This document shows positions 43,335-52,243 of a stretch of DNA of 64,000 nt, one piece after another. Origin of the DNA: Larsenimonas rhizosphaerae (lineage in GTDB: Bacteria; Pseudomonadota; Gammaproteobacteria; Pseudomonadales; Halomonadaceae); assembly GCF_023700005.1 (NCBI RefSeq), contig NZ_JAMLJK010000003.1, positions 62,001 through 126,000 on the forward strand, written 5' to 3'. Both the position numbers and the translations under genes were made by a program. The notes under the pieces were generated by a model. That model was given only the letters and a program-made list of their open reading frames with translations, had not been told where the DNA came from and did not search any database. Position 1 is the first letter of the stretch. The number at the start of each line of letters is the position of its first letter.

Positions 43335-45302
43335 TCAATGCGCATTGCTGAGTCGTTCGATGTCTTCCATGTAATCCGCATCCTGAGCCATGCGTTCGTG
43401 AATACTGGACGTGCGTGACAGCATCTGCTCCATGTTGCCCCGGGATTGATCGGCTTCAGCGCGTGAATGGATAATCTCCTGCTGCATGCTGTCACCCTGT
43501 TGTGATACTTCCGACACCATGCTGCCCATCTGCTCGAGTTGTCGACTGACCGTATCGACCGAGCCCTGAACGGCGTTGATCACTTCCGTGATCTGAACCA
43601 GACTTTCCTGCGTCTTGTTGGCCAGTGAGCGAACTTCCTGGGCGACAACGGCAAAGCCTCGGCCGTGTTCACCGGCGCGTGCAGCTTCTACCGCTGCATT
43701 AAGCGCCAGCAGGTTGGTCTGCTGTGCTATACCGCCGATGGTGGCCAGTAGTTCCCGGGCCTGCGCGGCATTGTGATTGAGTTCCTTTATTCGCTCACCT
43801 ACATCGGCTGACGCTGCACTGTTCAGGCTCATGTCGTGGGTAAAGCCTTCGACGCGCCGGGTAATGCTGTCCAGCATGTCGGTAAATCCGACAATGGAGG
43901 CCTGAAATTCCGGGAAATCATTGGTGACCTGTTCGGCAAAGTTTCTATAGTCGGTCAGGCTGGCAACCAGGGTCGATTTCATGTCGTTCATCATGTGAAG
44001 TCGCTTGAGCTCGGTCTCCCTGAAGTAATTCTGGAAGTTGGCGTAGTGCGTCACAAAATTATCGGTGTACTCGTCCCTGAATCCGGGGGCAGGGTCGTAA
44101 ATCAGCAGTGCAGACAGGGTCTGGTTGATATTGACGCCCAGCAGCTCCCCAAAGGTCGAGAAGCCGCTGACCGGGTAACGGGAAAAGGTGTCCATGTGTG
44201 CCAGGGCGTTTTCGTTATTCAGCCTGCGCAGAATGCAGTCATTGAGAATGCCACCGACCAGCCGGCCCTTGCCCTGGTGATGATGCGCAAAATCCTCGGC
44301 GGTCTGTGCACAGAAGTCGGTAGGCTTGACCAGTACCAGCTCGTCTCCACAGGCGACATCACAGGCGAACTGCGCATGTCTGGCGGTGTAATCGAATTTC
44401 AGGATGGAGCGAATGAACAGCTCCCCCTGAATTCGAATGGCAAAGGTGTAGCGTTTAAGGTGTTCTTCCAGTCCGGATTCATCACACCGAAAGTGGGCGC
44501 ACAGGGCGCTGATGAAATCGACCAGCCGGCCTGTCGACGGATCGATCACGTTGGTGAGGGTTCTAAGCTCGGGCTGGCTTTCTCCTACGGTAAACTGGGT
44601 GCGGGTTGCCTCGAAGTTCTGGCTCTTGAAAACCGAGTAGCGATACGGCTTTTTGAGCCGGACAAATGCAATCAGGGCGTGGTTATCAAATACGCCATCC
44701 CGATCGGCCAGGCAGGTTGTCGTGAAATCGAGCGGGCCGCCGGATGAGCCACCGACAAACATCACCGGAAAGCGACCACTGTCGTAGACGGCGCGCATCA
44801 GGAAGCTTTCGCTGTTGGACAGCCCGTCTACCAGTGGAATGGCCACAGTGTCGTGGTGATTCAGCGCAAAGGGGAGCTTGATGCGCTCGAGTTCCTGGCG
44901 GATTCGGTTGACACGCTGATCGGCGTCCATGGTGGGGTGGCCGTTTTTTATGTCTTCGCAGTGCAGTGGTACACGAGCAACATGAACCTGATCGACAAGG
45001 TCGGTATGCCATCCCTGCAGCACAATCGTATCCTTGCCCGGTGTAATATATATCGATTCACGTCCGTCACTGTGCAGCTCACCGGCGGTCATGCTCAGCA
45101 TGAGTCCTGCTTCGGGCGCTGCTTCACGCAGTATTCGGCGTACCGGCTCAAGTTCGATACCTGCGGACACAAAGCCGAATATCACTCGCGCTCCCTTGAG
45201 TCTACGGGCCTGCTTTTCCAGGGCGTGCAGGGGCGTCCGGATGACAGTCACTTCCTTTTTAAGTGCGCCCCTGGTGGTCTTGTTGAACAGGTACTTCAGC
45301 AT
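43335..45302 (-). CDS. FIST-domain methyl-accepting chemotaxis protein, soluble
   Basis: A 655-residue protein. Residues 1-230 match FIST_N ([40 protein letters not shown]) and 240-400 match FIST_C ([20 protein letters not shown]), a proposed small-molecule sensor. Residues 450-640 form a chemoreceptor signalling domain with [20 protein letters not shown] then [20 protein letters not shown]. No membrane segment is visible, so it is a cytoplasmic receptor. The ligand may be an amino acid or a related compound. No chemotaxis genes adjoin it. Confidence 0.9.
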   Translation of the reverse strand: MLKYLFNKTTRGALKKEVTVIRTPLHALEKQARRLKGARVIFGFVSAGIELEPVRRILREAAPEAGLMLSMTAGELHSDGRESIYITPGKDTIVLQGWHTDLVDQVHVARVPLHCEDIKNGHPTMDADQRVNRIRQELERIKLPFALNHHDTVAIPLVDGLSNSESFLMRAVYDSGRFPVMFVGGSSGGPLDFTTTCLADRDGVFDNHALIAFVRLKKPYRYSVFKSQNFEATRTQFTVGESQPELRTLTNVIDPSTGRLVDFISALCAHFRCDESGLEEHLKRYTFAIRIQGELFIRSILKFDYTARHAQFACDVACGDELVLVKPTDFCAQTAEDFAHHHQGKGRLVGGILNDCILRRLNNENALAHMDTFSRYPVSGFSTFGELLGVNINQTLSALLIYDPAPGFRDEYTDNFVTHYANFQNYFRETELKRLHMMNDMKSTLVASLTDYRNFAEQVTNDFPEFQASIVGFTDMLDSITRRVEGFTHDMSLNSAASADVGERIKELNHNAAQARELLATIGGIAQQTNLLALNAAVEAARAGEHGRGFAVVAQEVRSLANKTQESLVQITEVINAVQGSVDTVSRQLEQMGSMVSEVSQQGDSMQQEIIHSRAEADQSRGNMEQMLSRTSSIHERMAQDADYMEDIERLSNAH

Positions 45303-45452
45303 GAGTATCTCCCTGATACGCCGGGCGCGTTATGCGCCGCATGGTATATGCCCGATATATCGGCGTTGTAGTGATGCCCCTTGACGTCGTGTTTGAAATA
45401 TTCGGTGGGATGGGTTGAAAAACAGGACCTTCGGACTAATCTCGTGGCTATA

Positions 45453-45470
45453 TTGTTAGCATGCTTACAA
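45453..45470. promoter_or_regulatory. Near-perfect inverted repeat at the OYE promoter
   Basis: TTGTTAGCATGCTTACAA is an 18-base palindrome with a single mismatched pair. It overlaps a TATATT that could be a -10 (45449-45454) and lies 12 bases upstream of the gene. It looks like an operator, perhaps for a MarR- or TetR-type repressor. Confidence 0.5.
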
Positions 45471-45482
45471 AAGGATTGTCTG

Positions 45483-46580
45483 ATGAGTCATCTGTTTACG
45501 CCCATCACGCTGGGTGACGTAACGTTGTCCAATCGCATCGTGGTGGCACCCATGTGCCAGTATTCAGCCGATAATGGCCTTGCTACGTCATGGCACATGA
45601 TGCACCTGGGTCATCTGGCCATGTCCGGCGCTGGCATGTTGACCATCGAGGCGACAGCCGTATCACCGGAAGGTCGCATTACCGAAGGTGATCTGGGGTT
45701 GTGGTCGGACGCGCATCGTGATGCCTTGAAGCCCGTTGTCGATGCGATTCGCCATTATTCGAATCTGCCTCTGTCCATTCAGCTGGGGCATGCCGGCCGC
45801 AAGGCCTCCTGCAATGTTCCCTGGAAGGGTGGTTCATCCATTGCTCCTGATCAGACAGGGGGCTGGCAGACATGGGCTCCTTCCGCGCTTCCCTTTGCCG
45901 AGAGCGATCCAGTACCGACCGCCCTGACCGATGATGATATCAAGACCCTGAAGGCAGATTTTGTGGCCGCCGCACAACGTGCTGCGTCTCTGGGGATCGA
46001 TGTGATCGAGCTGCACGCTGCTCATGGCTATCTGCTGCACGAGTTTTTATCGCCCTTGTCGAACCATCGTGAGGATGGCTATGGCGGTACACTCGAAAAT
46101 CGGTTGCGGTTGGTGCTTGAGGTGTTCGAGGCAGTGAAGGAAGCCATTCCGGCGCAGATGGCGCTGGGGGTGCGTGTGTCCGCCGAGGACTGGGTAGAAG
46201 GCGGCTGGGATACTGATCAGACCATTGCACTGGCTAAGGCCCTTGAGGCCCGCGGTTGTCACTTTATTCATGTTTCCAGTGGCGGGTTGTCCGAGCATCA
46301 GCAGATTACGGCTGGTCCCAATTACCAGGTACCGATGGCCAGTCGGATCAAGTCGTCCGTCGATATGCCGGTGATCGCTGTGGGACTGATTACCGAGCCG
46401 GAGCAGGCCGAGGCAATCATTGGTACCGGGCAGGCCGATATGGTCGGGCTGGCACGTGCCATGCTGTTCAATCCCCGCTGGCCCTGGCACGCGGCGGCCG
46501 CGCTCAAGGCCCAGGTCAGGGTGCCCCCTCAGTATGAGCGCAGTGAACCACATGCGCTGAAGGGCCTTTTCAGCCAGTAA
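45483..46580 (+). CDS. NADH:flavin oxidoreductase, Old Yellow Enzyme family (YqjM/XenA-like)
   Basis: A 365-residue FMN barrel. The start is ATG at 45483 with AAGGA eight bases upstream. Residues NRIVVAPMCQYSADNGLATS, then HAGRKASCNVPW, VIELHAAHGYLLHEFLSPLS and NHREDGYGGTLENRLRLVLE are typical of YqjM-like thermophilic-type OYEs. These enzymes reduce activated alkenes and other electrophiles using NAD(P)H. It has a candidate operator in its promoter and a strong terminator after it, so it is a single-gene unit. Confidence 0.92.
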   Translation: MSHLFTPITLGDVTLSNRIVVAPMCQYSADNGLATSWHMMHLGHLAMSGAGMLTIEATAVSPEGRITEGDLGLWSDAHRDALKPVVDAIRHYSNLPLSIQLGHAGRKASCNVPWKGGSSIAPDQTGGWQTWAPSALPFAESDPVPTALTDDDIKTLKADFVAAAQRAASLGIDVIELHAAHGYLLHEFLSPLSNHREDGYGGTLENRLRLVLEVFEAVKEAIPAQMALGVRVSAEDWVEGGWDTDQTIALAKALEARGCHFIHVSSGGLSEHQQITAGPNYQVPMASRIKSSVDMPVIAVGLITEPEQAEAIIGTGQADMVGLARAMLFNPRWPWHAAAALKAQVRVPPQYERSEPHALKGLFSQ

Positions 46581-46608
46581 AATGGCCACATGCGCCCCTT
46601 ATGAATGG

Positions 46609-46635
46609 CCCACCGGTCAGCCGGTGGGTTTTTTT
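46609..46635 (+). terminator. Rho-independent terminator after the OYE gene
   Basis: CCCACCGG (46609-46616), loop TCAG, CCGGTGGG (46621-46628) and then seven T residues. Confidence 0.93.
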
Positions 46636-46744
46636 GTGTTCGGGGTGGCAGGTCGCTTTCGGCTTGCTCACAATGACGCCGCATCATGAGGCGCCGGGCA
46701 TGGGTATCGGGCCAGTACATCCAGACAGGAGAAGGGAAAGGCGG

Positions 46745-46978
46745 ATGAGGGAGTTACCTGAGGGGGTGCGACCGGTCACGCGGCGTGGGTGGTGGTTTCT
46801 GGCGTTGTTTATCGGAGTGATCGGCCTGGGGCTCTGGCCGGTAATGGGGTGGGTGAATCGACCGATTATCGTCCTGGGATTGCCGGCTGTCGGGGCGTGG
46901 GCTTATCTGGTCGTGGCACTTTCTACGCTTGTCATGGTAGCCGGAAATCGTTGGCTGGTTGGGGATGATGATGACTGA
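46745..46978 (+). CDS. YhdT-family small membrane protein (DUF997)
   Basis: A 77-residue protein with two hydrophobic segments (GWWFLALFIGVIGLGLWPVM; VGAWAYLVVALSTLVMVAGN). It resembles YhdT, which lies directly before the PanF symporter in E. coli. Here it overlaps the start of an SSS-family symporter, repeating that pairing. It may help the symporter fold or act. The start was chosen as ATG at 46745 (AAAGGCGG before it); ATG at 46700 is possible. Confidence 0.75.
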   Translation: MRELPEGVRPVTRRGWWFLALFIGVIGLGLWPVMGWVNRPIIVLGLPAVGAWAYLVVALSTLVMVAGNRWLVGDDDD

Positions 46979-48428
46979 TACCGCCTTCCTGATCACGATC
47001 GGTTATCTGCTGGTGGCCATGACCCTGGGGCTTCTGGCACGCCGTGGCCATGCCATGACCCGGCTGGAGCAGTGGGGGGTCGCCGGACGAAGCATGGGAC
47101 CGGTCATGCTTTATCTTCTGATCGGTGCCGGCAGTATCAGTGCTTATACCTTCATGGGCGCACCTGGCTGGGCATACAGCAAGGGCGTACCGGTCTTTTA
47201 TGTCGTGATCTATCTGTCGTATCTGGCCATGGTGGCCTGGTACTTCGGACCGAAGGTCTGGCGGCTGGGTATTGAGTTTGGCCATGTCACCCAGGCCAGC
47301 GCCATTCGGGATCGATATCAAAGTCCGGCGCTGGGTGCACTGTCAGCGCTGGTCATGTCCATTGGTACGCTGGCGTATGCGGTTCTTCAGACCATCGGTG
47401 CGGCATATATTCTTAATGTCATGAGTCATGGTGCGCTGCCGGTCTGGATGGGCGTCTGGCTGGTGCTGGCGGTCATGGGGGTTTACCTGTTTATCAGTGG
47501 TCAGCGTGCCATCGGGTTGACCAACGCCTTTCAGGGGGCACTGATGCTGGTTGTTGCCTGGTGTACGGGGTTATGGGCGGTACATCAGTTCACCGGTCAG
47601 TGGGGGTTCGGCGCGGTTTTCGAGCGTTTTCAGACCGAGCGTCCTGCCTGGCTGACCCTGCCCGGCGCAGATGGCACCATGAGTTTTTCGTTCTGGACAA
47701 CCTCGATCATCGTCTCGATGCTGTCATTCATGCCGCCGGTCTGGACTCAGTGGATGAGTGCCCGAAAGGCGCGAACCCTCCGGCGCAGCGCGACCTGGCT
47801 GCCGAGTTACTATGTGATTATCCTGCCGATGGTGGTGGTGGGGTTCATTGGTGTCTGGTCACTTCCGGATCTGGCGCGAGCCGATACCGTTGCGCTTCAA
47901 CTGGCACTGACATCGATGCCACCGGTATTGACCGGCCTGCTGGGCGCCGGCACGCTGGCCGCCGCCATGTCGTCCTGTGAACCGTTTATACATTCAACGG
48001 CGCTGAGCTGGGCGAAGGATATTGCGCAGCCGCTGGTCGGTTTGGGTGATCGGGCAACCACCAGACTGGCACGCTGGCTACTGCTGCCTATCATGGCGGG
48101 GATTGTGGCTCCGGTGGCAATTACCGAGCCGTCCAATCTGATCATGATACTGCTGGTGGGACTGGGATTTGCCGCGCAGGTGCTGCCGGCCTTCATCGGC
48201 ATCTTTCTATGGCCTCGGGCTACGCGGGCCGGGGTGATGGCTGGGATTCTGGCGGGCTTTGCCGTCACGGTCCTGTTTACTCTGGTATGGCGTAACCCTT
48301 TGGATATTCATGCGGGCTTCTGGGGGCTTTTACTGAATCTGCCGGTATTTGTCGGGGTCTCCCGGGTGACGAGGCCGACGGAAACGGCAGTAGTAGAGAG
48401 ATTCTTTGTGATAGTTCGGCGCATGTAG
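46965..48428 (+). CDS. Sodium:solute symporter (SSS family), PanF-like
   Basis: A 487-residue membrane protein with about 13 segments. EQWGVAGRSMGPVMLYLLIG and SISAYTFMGAPGWAYSKG match the SSS sodium-site region. Three ATGs (46965, 46968, 46971) could start it, all overlapping the YhdT-like gene. Pairing with that protein suggests a PanF-like pantothenate carrier, but the sequence is distant and other solutes are possible. Confidence 0.83.
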   Translation: MMMTDTAFLITIGYLLVAMTLGLLARRGHAMTRLEQWGVAGRSMGPVMLYLLIGAGSISAYTFMGAPGWAYSKGVPVFYVVIYLSYLAMVAWYFGPKVWRLGIEFGHVTQASAIRDRYQSPALGALSALVMSIGTLAYAVLQTIGAAYILNVMSHGALPVWMGVWLVLAVMGVYLFISGQRAIGLTNAFQGALMLVVAWCTGLWAVHQFTGQWGFGAVFERFQTERPAWLTLPGADGTMSFSFWTTSIIVSMLSFMPPVWTQWMSARKARTLRRSATWLPSYYVIILPMVVVGFIGVWSLPDLARADTVALQLALTSMPPVLTGLLGAGTLAAAMSSCEPFIHSTALSWAKDIAQPLVGLGDRATTRLARWLLLPIMAGIVAPVAITEPSNLIMILLVGLGFAAQVLPAFIGIFLWPRATRAGVMAGILAGFAVTVLFTLVWRNPLDIHAGFWGLLLNLPVFVGVSRVTRPTETAVVERFFVIVRRM

Positions 48429-48449
48429 CAGGCCTGGCAGGAATACAGA

Positions 48450-48475
48450 AACGGGCGCCAGTGGCGCCCGTTGTT
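48450..48475. terminator. Hairpin between the convergent symporter and PfpI genes
   Basis: AACGGGCGCC pairs with GGCGCCCGTT around a three-base loop. The T-tract is poor (TTGTT), so it is a moderate terminator. Confidence 0.6.
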
Positions 48476-48493
48476 CAGGTGCGAAAGGCATGA

Positions 48494-49054
48494 TCAGGCA
48501 TGCTGCTGACGATGCTTGCCTTCCTTGATCTCTTCAATCAACTTGTTGTTGAACGCGTAGAGGTCGTCCGGGGTTCGGCTGGTTACCAGCGCGCTGTCAC
48601 AGATGACTTCAGCATCTTCCCAGTGCGCGCCTGCATTGATCAGGTCGCGGGAGACGGAGGCGACAGAGGTCATGCGGCGGCCTTCCACCACGCCTGCATT
48701 GATCAGGATCCATGGGGCATGACAGATGGCACCTACCGGCTTGCCCGCCTTGAAGAAGTCACGAACGAAGTTCAGTGCATCATCGTTGGTACGCAGGGTA
48801 TCGGGATTGAAGAGCCCGCCCGGCAGCATCAGCGCGTCGTAATCAGCTGCACTGACATCATCAAGCGTCTTGTCGACCATGTAGTCTGTTCCCCAGTCCG
48901 TCTCGGCCCAGGCAGTAATGCTGCCGGACGCTGGCGCGACGACGTGAACAGTCATGCCCTGTGCTTCCAGTGCCTTTTTGGGTGACGTCAGTTCGGCTTC
49001 CTCGAACCCGTCAGTGGCAAGAATGGCAATAGTCGTATTTTTAAGATCAGTCAT
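48494..49054 (-). CDS. DJ-1/PfpI family protein (copy 1)
   Basis: A 186-residue type 1 glutamine amidotransferase-like protein of the PfpI/YhbO group. NTTIAILATDGFEEAELTSP starts it, and the nucleophile elbow is VGAICHAPWILINAG with the catalytic Cys. Family members are described as proteases or carbonyl/glycation-repair enzymes. It is a close paralogue of the next gene, which lies 36 bases upstream on the same strand. Confidence 0.88.
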   Translation of the reverse strand: MTDLKNTTIAILATDGFEEAELTSPKKALEAQGMTVHVVAPASGSITAWAETDWGTDYMVDKTLDDVSAADYDALMLPGGLFNPDTLRTNDDALNFVRDFFKAGKPVGAICHAPWILINAGVVEGRRMTSVASVSRDLINAGAHWEDAEVICDSALVTSRTPDDLYAFNNKLIEEIKEGKHRQQHA

Positions 49055-49090
49055 GTAGTGACTCCCTTGTATCGTCCGTGATGAGGGGAA

Positions 49091-49654
49091 TTATGCGTGT
49101 TGATCCGTGTGGCGGCCTTCATCGATTTCCTCGATGAGCTTGCTGCAGAACGCATCCAGATCTGCCGGCTTGCGGCTGGTCACCAGCCCGTTGTCGCATA
49201 CGACTTCACTGTCTTCCCATTCCGCGCCGGCATTGATCAGGTCCTGGGCCACGGAGGGGATCGATGTCATGCGACGGCCTTCCACCACGTCTGCATTGAT
49301 CAGTATCCAGGAGGCATGGCAGATGGCGCCGACCGGCTTGCCGGCCTTGAAGAAGGCGCGTACGAATGCCAAGGCCTTGTCATTCTGGCGAAGCGTATCC
49401 GGATTGATGACACCGCCGGGCAGCATCAGGGCGGCATAATCATGCTCGCTGACTTCGTCCAGCGTTTTGTCGACCGGGTATTCATCACCCCAGCAGGTTT
49501 CGGCCCATGCTCGAATGTTGCCACCTTTCGGCGCGACAACGTGCACATCGATGCCTGCGGCATCCATTTCAGCCTTTGGTACGGCCAGTTCGGATTCTTC
49601 AAAACCATCGCTTGCAAGGATGGCAACGCGAATACCGTTGAGTGATTGGGTCAT
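49091..49654 (-). CDS. DJ-1/PfpI family protein (copy 2)
   Basis: A 187-residue paralogue of copy 1 with the same plan: IRVAILASDGFEESELAVPK at the start, nucleophile elbow VGAICHASWILINAD and SEVVCDNGLVTSRKPADLDA. The two share most residues, so they arose by tandem duplication. Both are downstream of an aldo/keto reductase; the three genes may form a carbonyl-stress set. Confidence 0.88.
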   Translation of the reverse strand: MTQSLNGIRVAILASDGFEESELAVPKAEMDAAGIDVHVVAPKGGNIRAWAETCWGDEYPVDKTLDEVSEHDYAALMLPGGVINPDTLRQNDKALAFVRAFFKAGKPVGAICHASWILINADVVEGRRMTSIPSVAQDLINAGAEWEDSEVVCDNGLVTSRKPADLDAFCSKLIEEIDEGRHTDQHA

Positions 49655-49689
49655 GAGACAACTCCTTGTGTCATGTCTTTATCGTGGAT

Positions 49690-49714
49690 AAACGGCGCGG
49701 AGTCCTTCCGCGCC
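49690..49714 (-). terminator. Hairpin after the aldo/keto reductase gene
   Basis: GGCGCGGA (49694-49701) pairs with TCCGCGCC (49707-49714) over a five-base loop. On the minus strand it is followed by GTTTATCC, so it is weak but well placed. Confidence 0.5.
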
Positions 49715-49724
49715 TGGTGGTCAG

Positions 49725-50720
49725 TTATTCGTTGCGTGTCGGGGGCGCCATGAACTCGGGGCCGACCGGGTCCGTGATGCATTCATTCAGAATGGCATCA
49801 ATATCGCGTTTGGCCTGCTGATCCAGCGACCAGCCCATTACCTTGCTGGCCGGATCAAGCTGGTCAGGGCGGCGAGCGCCCCACAGGGCGATGGATACAC
49901 CTTCCTGGTCAAGAAGCCAGCGCAGCGAGAGTTCCAGCACTGTTTTGTCATAGCGCTCGCGGGCATAGTCATCCAGACGGCTGACAGCAGAAAGGTACTG
50001 CTCGAAGCGTCCCTTCTGGAATTTCGGATCGTTGCTGCGAAGGTCATCACTGTCAAAGGTGGTGTCGGCCTTCATCTTGCCGGACAACAGTCCGCGGCAC
50101 AGGGCGCCGTAGGTCAGTGTACCGATACCGGCCTGATGCGCTGCCGGAAGGATGTCCTGTTCGATGTCGCGCTCGAACAGGTTGTAAGGCGGCTGAATAG
50201 TGCTGAGCGGGCAGATTTCATTGAAGGCATTCATCTGCTCTACATTGAAATTACTGACCCCGACAGCGCGGATCTTTCCTGCCTGCTTGAGTGATTTCAG
50301 CGTGTCGGCTGCTTCCTCAATATCGCGGGTGGGGTCCGGCCAGTGCAGCTGATACAGGTCGATGTAGTCGGTTTGCAGGCGAGACAGGCTGTCATTGATC
50401 TCCTGTTCGATCCGCGCTCTGCCGGCATCGCGAAACACGGATTCATCATCGCGCCAGTTGAGGCCGCACTTGGTCGCAAGTAATACCTGATCACGCAGAC
50501 CGTGCTGTTTCAGCGCCTTGCCGACCAGGCGCTCTGATTCGCCAAACCCGTAAACGGCTGCTGTATCAATGGTGGTAATGCCGCGCTCGACGGCACTGCG
50601 AACGGTGTCGATGGATTGCTTCTCATCGGTACCGCCCCACATCCAGCCGCCAATTGCCCAGGTGCCCAGCGCAATTCGGCTGCCACTCAGGTCACTGTTT
50701 GGCAGGGTAATTGTTTCCAT
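49725..50720 (-). CDS. Aldo/keto reductase
   Basis: A 331-residue NADPH-dependent barrel enzyme. The start is ATG at 50720 (METITLPNSDLSGSRIALGT) with GGAGG six bases upstream. The active-site Asp-Tyr region is TIDTAAVYGFGESERLVGKA, followed by LLATKCGLNW and DYIDLYQLHWPDPTRDIEEA. It reduces aldehydes and ketones. It is divergent from rmuC and upstream of the two PfpI genes. Confidence 0.9.
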   Translation of the reverse strand: METITLPNSDLSGSRIALGTWAIGGWMWGGTDEKQSIDTVRSAVERGITTIDTAAVYGFGESERLVGKALKQHGLRDQVLLATKCGLNWRDDESVFRDAGRARIEQEINDSLSRLQTDYIDLYQLHWPDPTRDIEEAADTLKSLKQAGKIRAVGVSNFNVEQMNAFNEICPLSTIQPPYNLFERDIEQDILPAAHQAGIGTLTYGALCRGLLSGKMKADTTFDSDDLRSNDPKFQKGRFEQYLSAVSRLDDYARERYDKTVLELSLRWLLDQEGVSIALWGARRPDQLDPASKVMGWSLDQQAKRDIDAILNECITDPVGPEFMAPPTRNE

Positions 50721-50809
50721 CGTGTCCTCCATGATCGATAGCATCCTTATTACTTTAGAAGACTTGTGGCTGTTCTGCCTGGCCTTTGCAGTAGTGGGTG
50801 GGGATATGG

Positions 50810-50834
50810 CGCGCCCCCTTCAAGGGGGGGGCGC
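50810..50834. repeat. Inverted repeat upstream of rmuC
   Basis: GCGCCCCCTT faces a run of eight G residues and CGC across a short loop, giving a strong hairpin without a T-tract, about 50 bases before rmuC. Confidence 0.4.
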
Positions 50835-50882
50835 AGGTTACTGATACACTGCCCATGAACATAACGGTTTCGGGGTGGCAGG

Positions 50883-52241
50883 ATGAATGAAGACATGATG
50901 CTACTGATGGCGGGGCTGGGCGGGACCGTGCTGGGGGCGCTGGTACCGGTCTGGATCATCGGCCGCTGGCTCGGCGCGGCCCGACAGGAAAATGAATTAC
51001 TTCGCTCACGGCTTGAGCACAGCGAGCATGAACGGATTGAAAACGAACGATATCTGGCGGAGCGGGATATTCTGCTCGAGCAGACGGGTGCCCACCTGCG
51101 AGAGGCTCGTCAGGCTGATGCCGAGGCGCGCCGGATGCTCAAGGATAGTGAGCAGGTGCGCCATGAGCAGGCCTCCGAGCTGTCGGTATTGAAATCCAGG
51201 TGGCAGCAGGCCGAAGCCCACCATCAGACTCAGATACAAACGCTCGAGCAGGCACGTGATGCCCTGTGTCATGAGTTCGAACGACTGTCGGCACGTATTT
51301 TTGAAGAGCGCCACCGTCAGTTCAATGATCAAAGTCGCCAGAGCCTGGAAGCGCTGCTTCAGCCATTTCGGGAACAGGTCGGACAGTTTCAGTCTCGGCT
51401 GGAGGTATTGCATGGCGAGGATCGTCGCGAACAGACGCGCCTGAGTGCCCAGTTGACGCAGCTTGCCGAACTCAATCACCAGATGAGTGAGGACGCGGCC
51501 AGTCTGACGCAGGCCCTCAAGGGTGACAAGAAGCGTCAGGGCAACTGGGGTGAAATGCTGCTGGAGTCCGTACTGGAGCGCTCGGGGCTGAGAAAGGACA
51601 AGGAGTATCGGTGCGAGGTGTCCTTCAAGGGAGAGCAGGGCCGGCGTGGGCGCCCTGATGTGATTATTGACCTGCCGGAAGGACGTCACCTGATTGTGGA
51701 TGCCAAGGTCTCGCTGGTCGATTATCTGACGTGGACGCGCGCTGAAGACGACGCCGAGCGTACCGCAGCGCTCAAGCGCCATCTTCAGGCGGTTCGACAG
51801 CATGTCGAGACGCTGTCGGCCAGGGATTATCCGGCGCTGGAAGGAATCAGATCACCGGATATGGTCTTTCTGTTCATGCCCGTTGAACCGGCATTTTCGC
51901 TGGCCTTCGAGCACGACCCTGGCCTGTTTCAGTACGCATTTGATCGGCAGATCGTGCTGGTCACGCCGACCACGCTACTGGCCAGTTTACGCACGGTTGC
52001 CAATTTATGGCGACTGGAGCATCAAAATGAAAATGCCAGAGCCATTACCGAGCGCGCCGAGCGTCTGCTCGACAAGTTTCAGGGCTTTGTGTCCAGCCTG
52101 GACGATCTGGGTGAGCACCTGGAGCGCGCCGGACGCAGCCACCAACAGGCGCTCAAGCGACTATCGGATGGGCAGGGCAGCCTTGTCAGTCAGGCAGAGC
52201 AGCTCAGGGCGCTGGGCGTGCGTGAGCGCCATCAGCGTTGA
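50883..52241 (+). CDS. rmuC: DNA recombination protein RmuC
   Basis: A 452-residue protein. An N-terminal membrane anchor (MLLMAGLGGTVLGALVPVWI) leads into a long coiled coil (residues 40-190) and then the RmuC nuclease-like domain: GNWGEMLLESVLERSGLRKD, GRPDVIIDLPEGRHLIVDAK and PDMVFLFMPVEPAF. RmuC limits recombination at inverted repeats and has a PD-(D/E)XK-like fold. It is convergent with the acyltransferase gene, two bases apart. Confidence 0.94.
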   Translation: MNEDMMLLMAGLGGTVLGALVPVWIIGRWLGAARQENELLRSRLEHSEHERIENERYLAERDILLEQTGAHLREARQADAEARRMLKDSEQVRHEQASELSVLKSRWQQAEAHHQTQIQTLEQARDALCHEFERLSARIFEERHRQFNDQSRQSLEALLQPFREQVGQFQSRLEVLHGEDRREQTRLSAQLTQLAELNHQMSEDAASLTQALKGDKKRQGNWGEMLLESVLERSGLRKDKEYRCEVSFKGEQGRRGRPDVIIDLPEGRHLIVDAKVSLVDYLTWTRAEDDAERTAALKRHLQAVRQHVETLSARDYPALEGIRSPDMVFLFMPVEPAFSLAFEHDPGLFQYAFDRQIVLVTPTTLLASLRTVANLWRLEHQNENARAITERAERLLDKFQGFVSSLDDLGEHLERAGRSHQQALKRLSDGQGSLVSQAEQLRALGVRERHQR

Positions 52242-52243
52242 AT

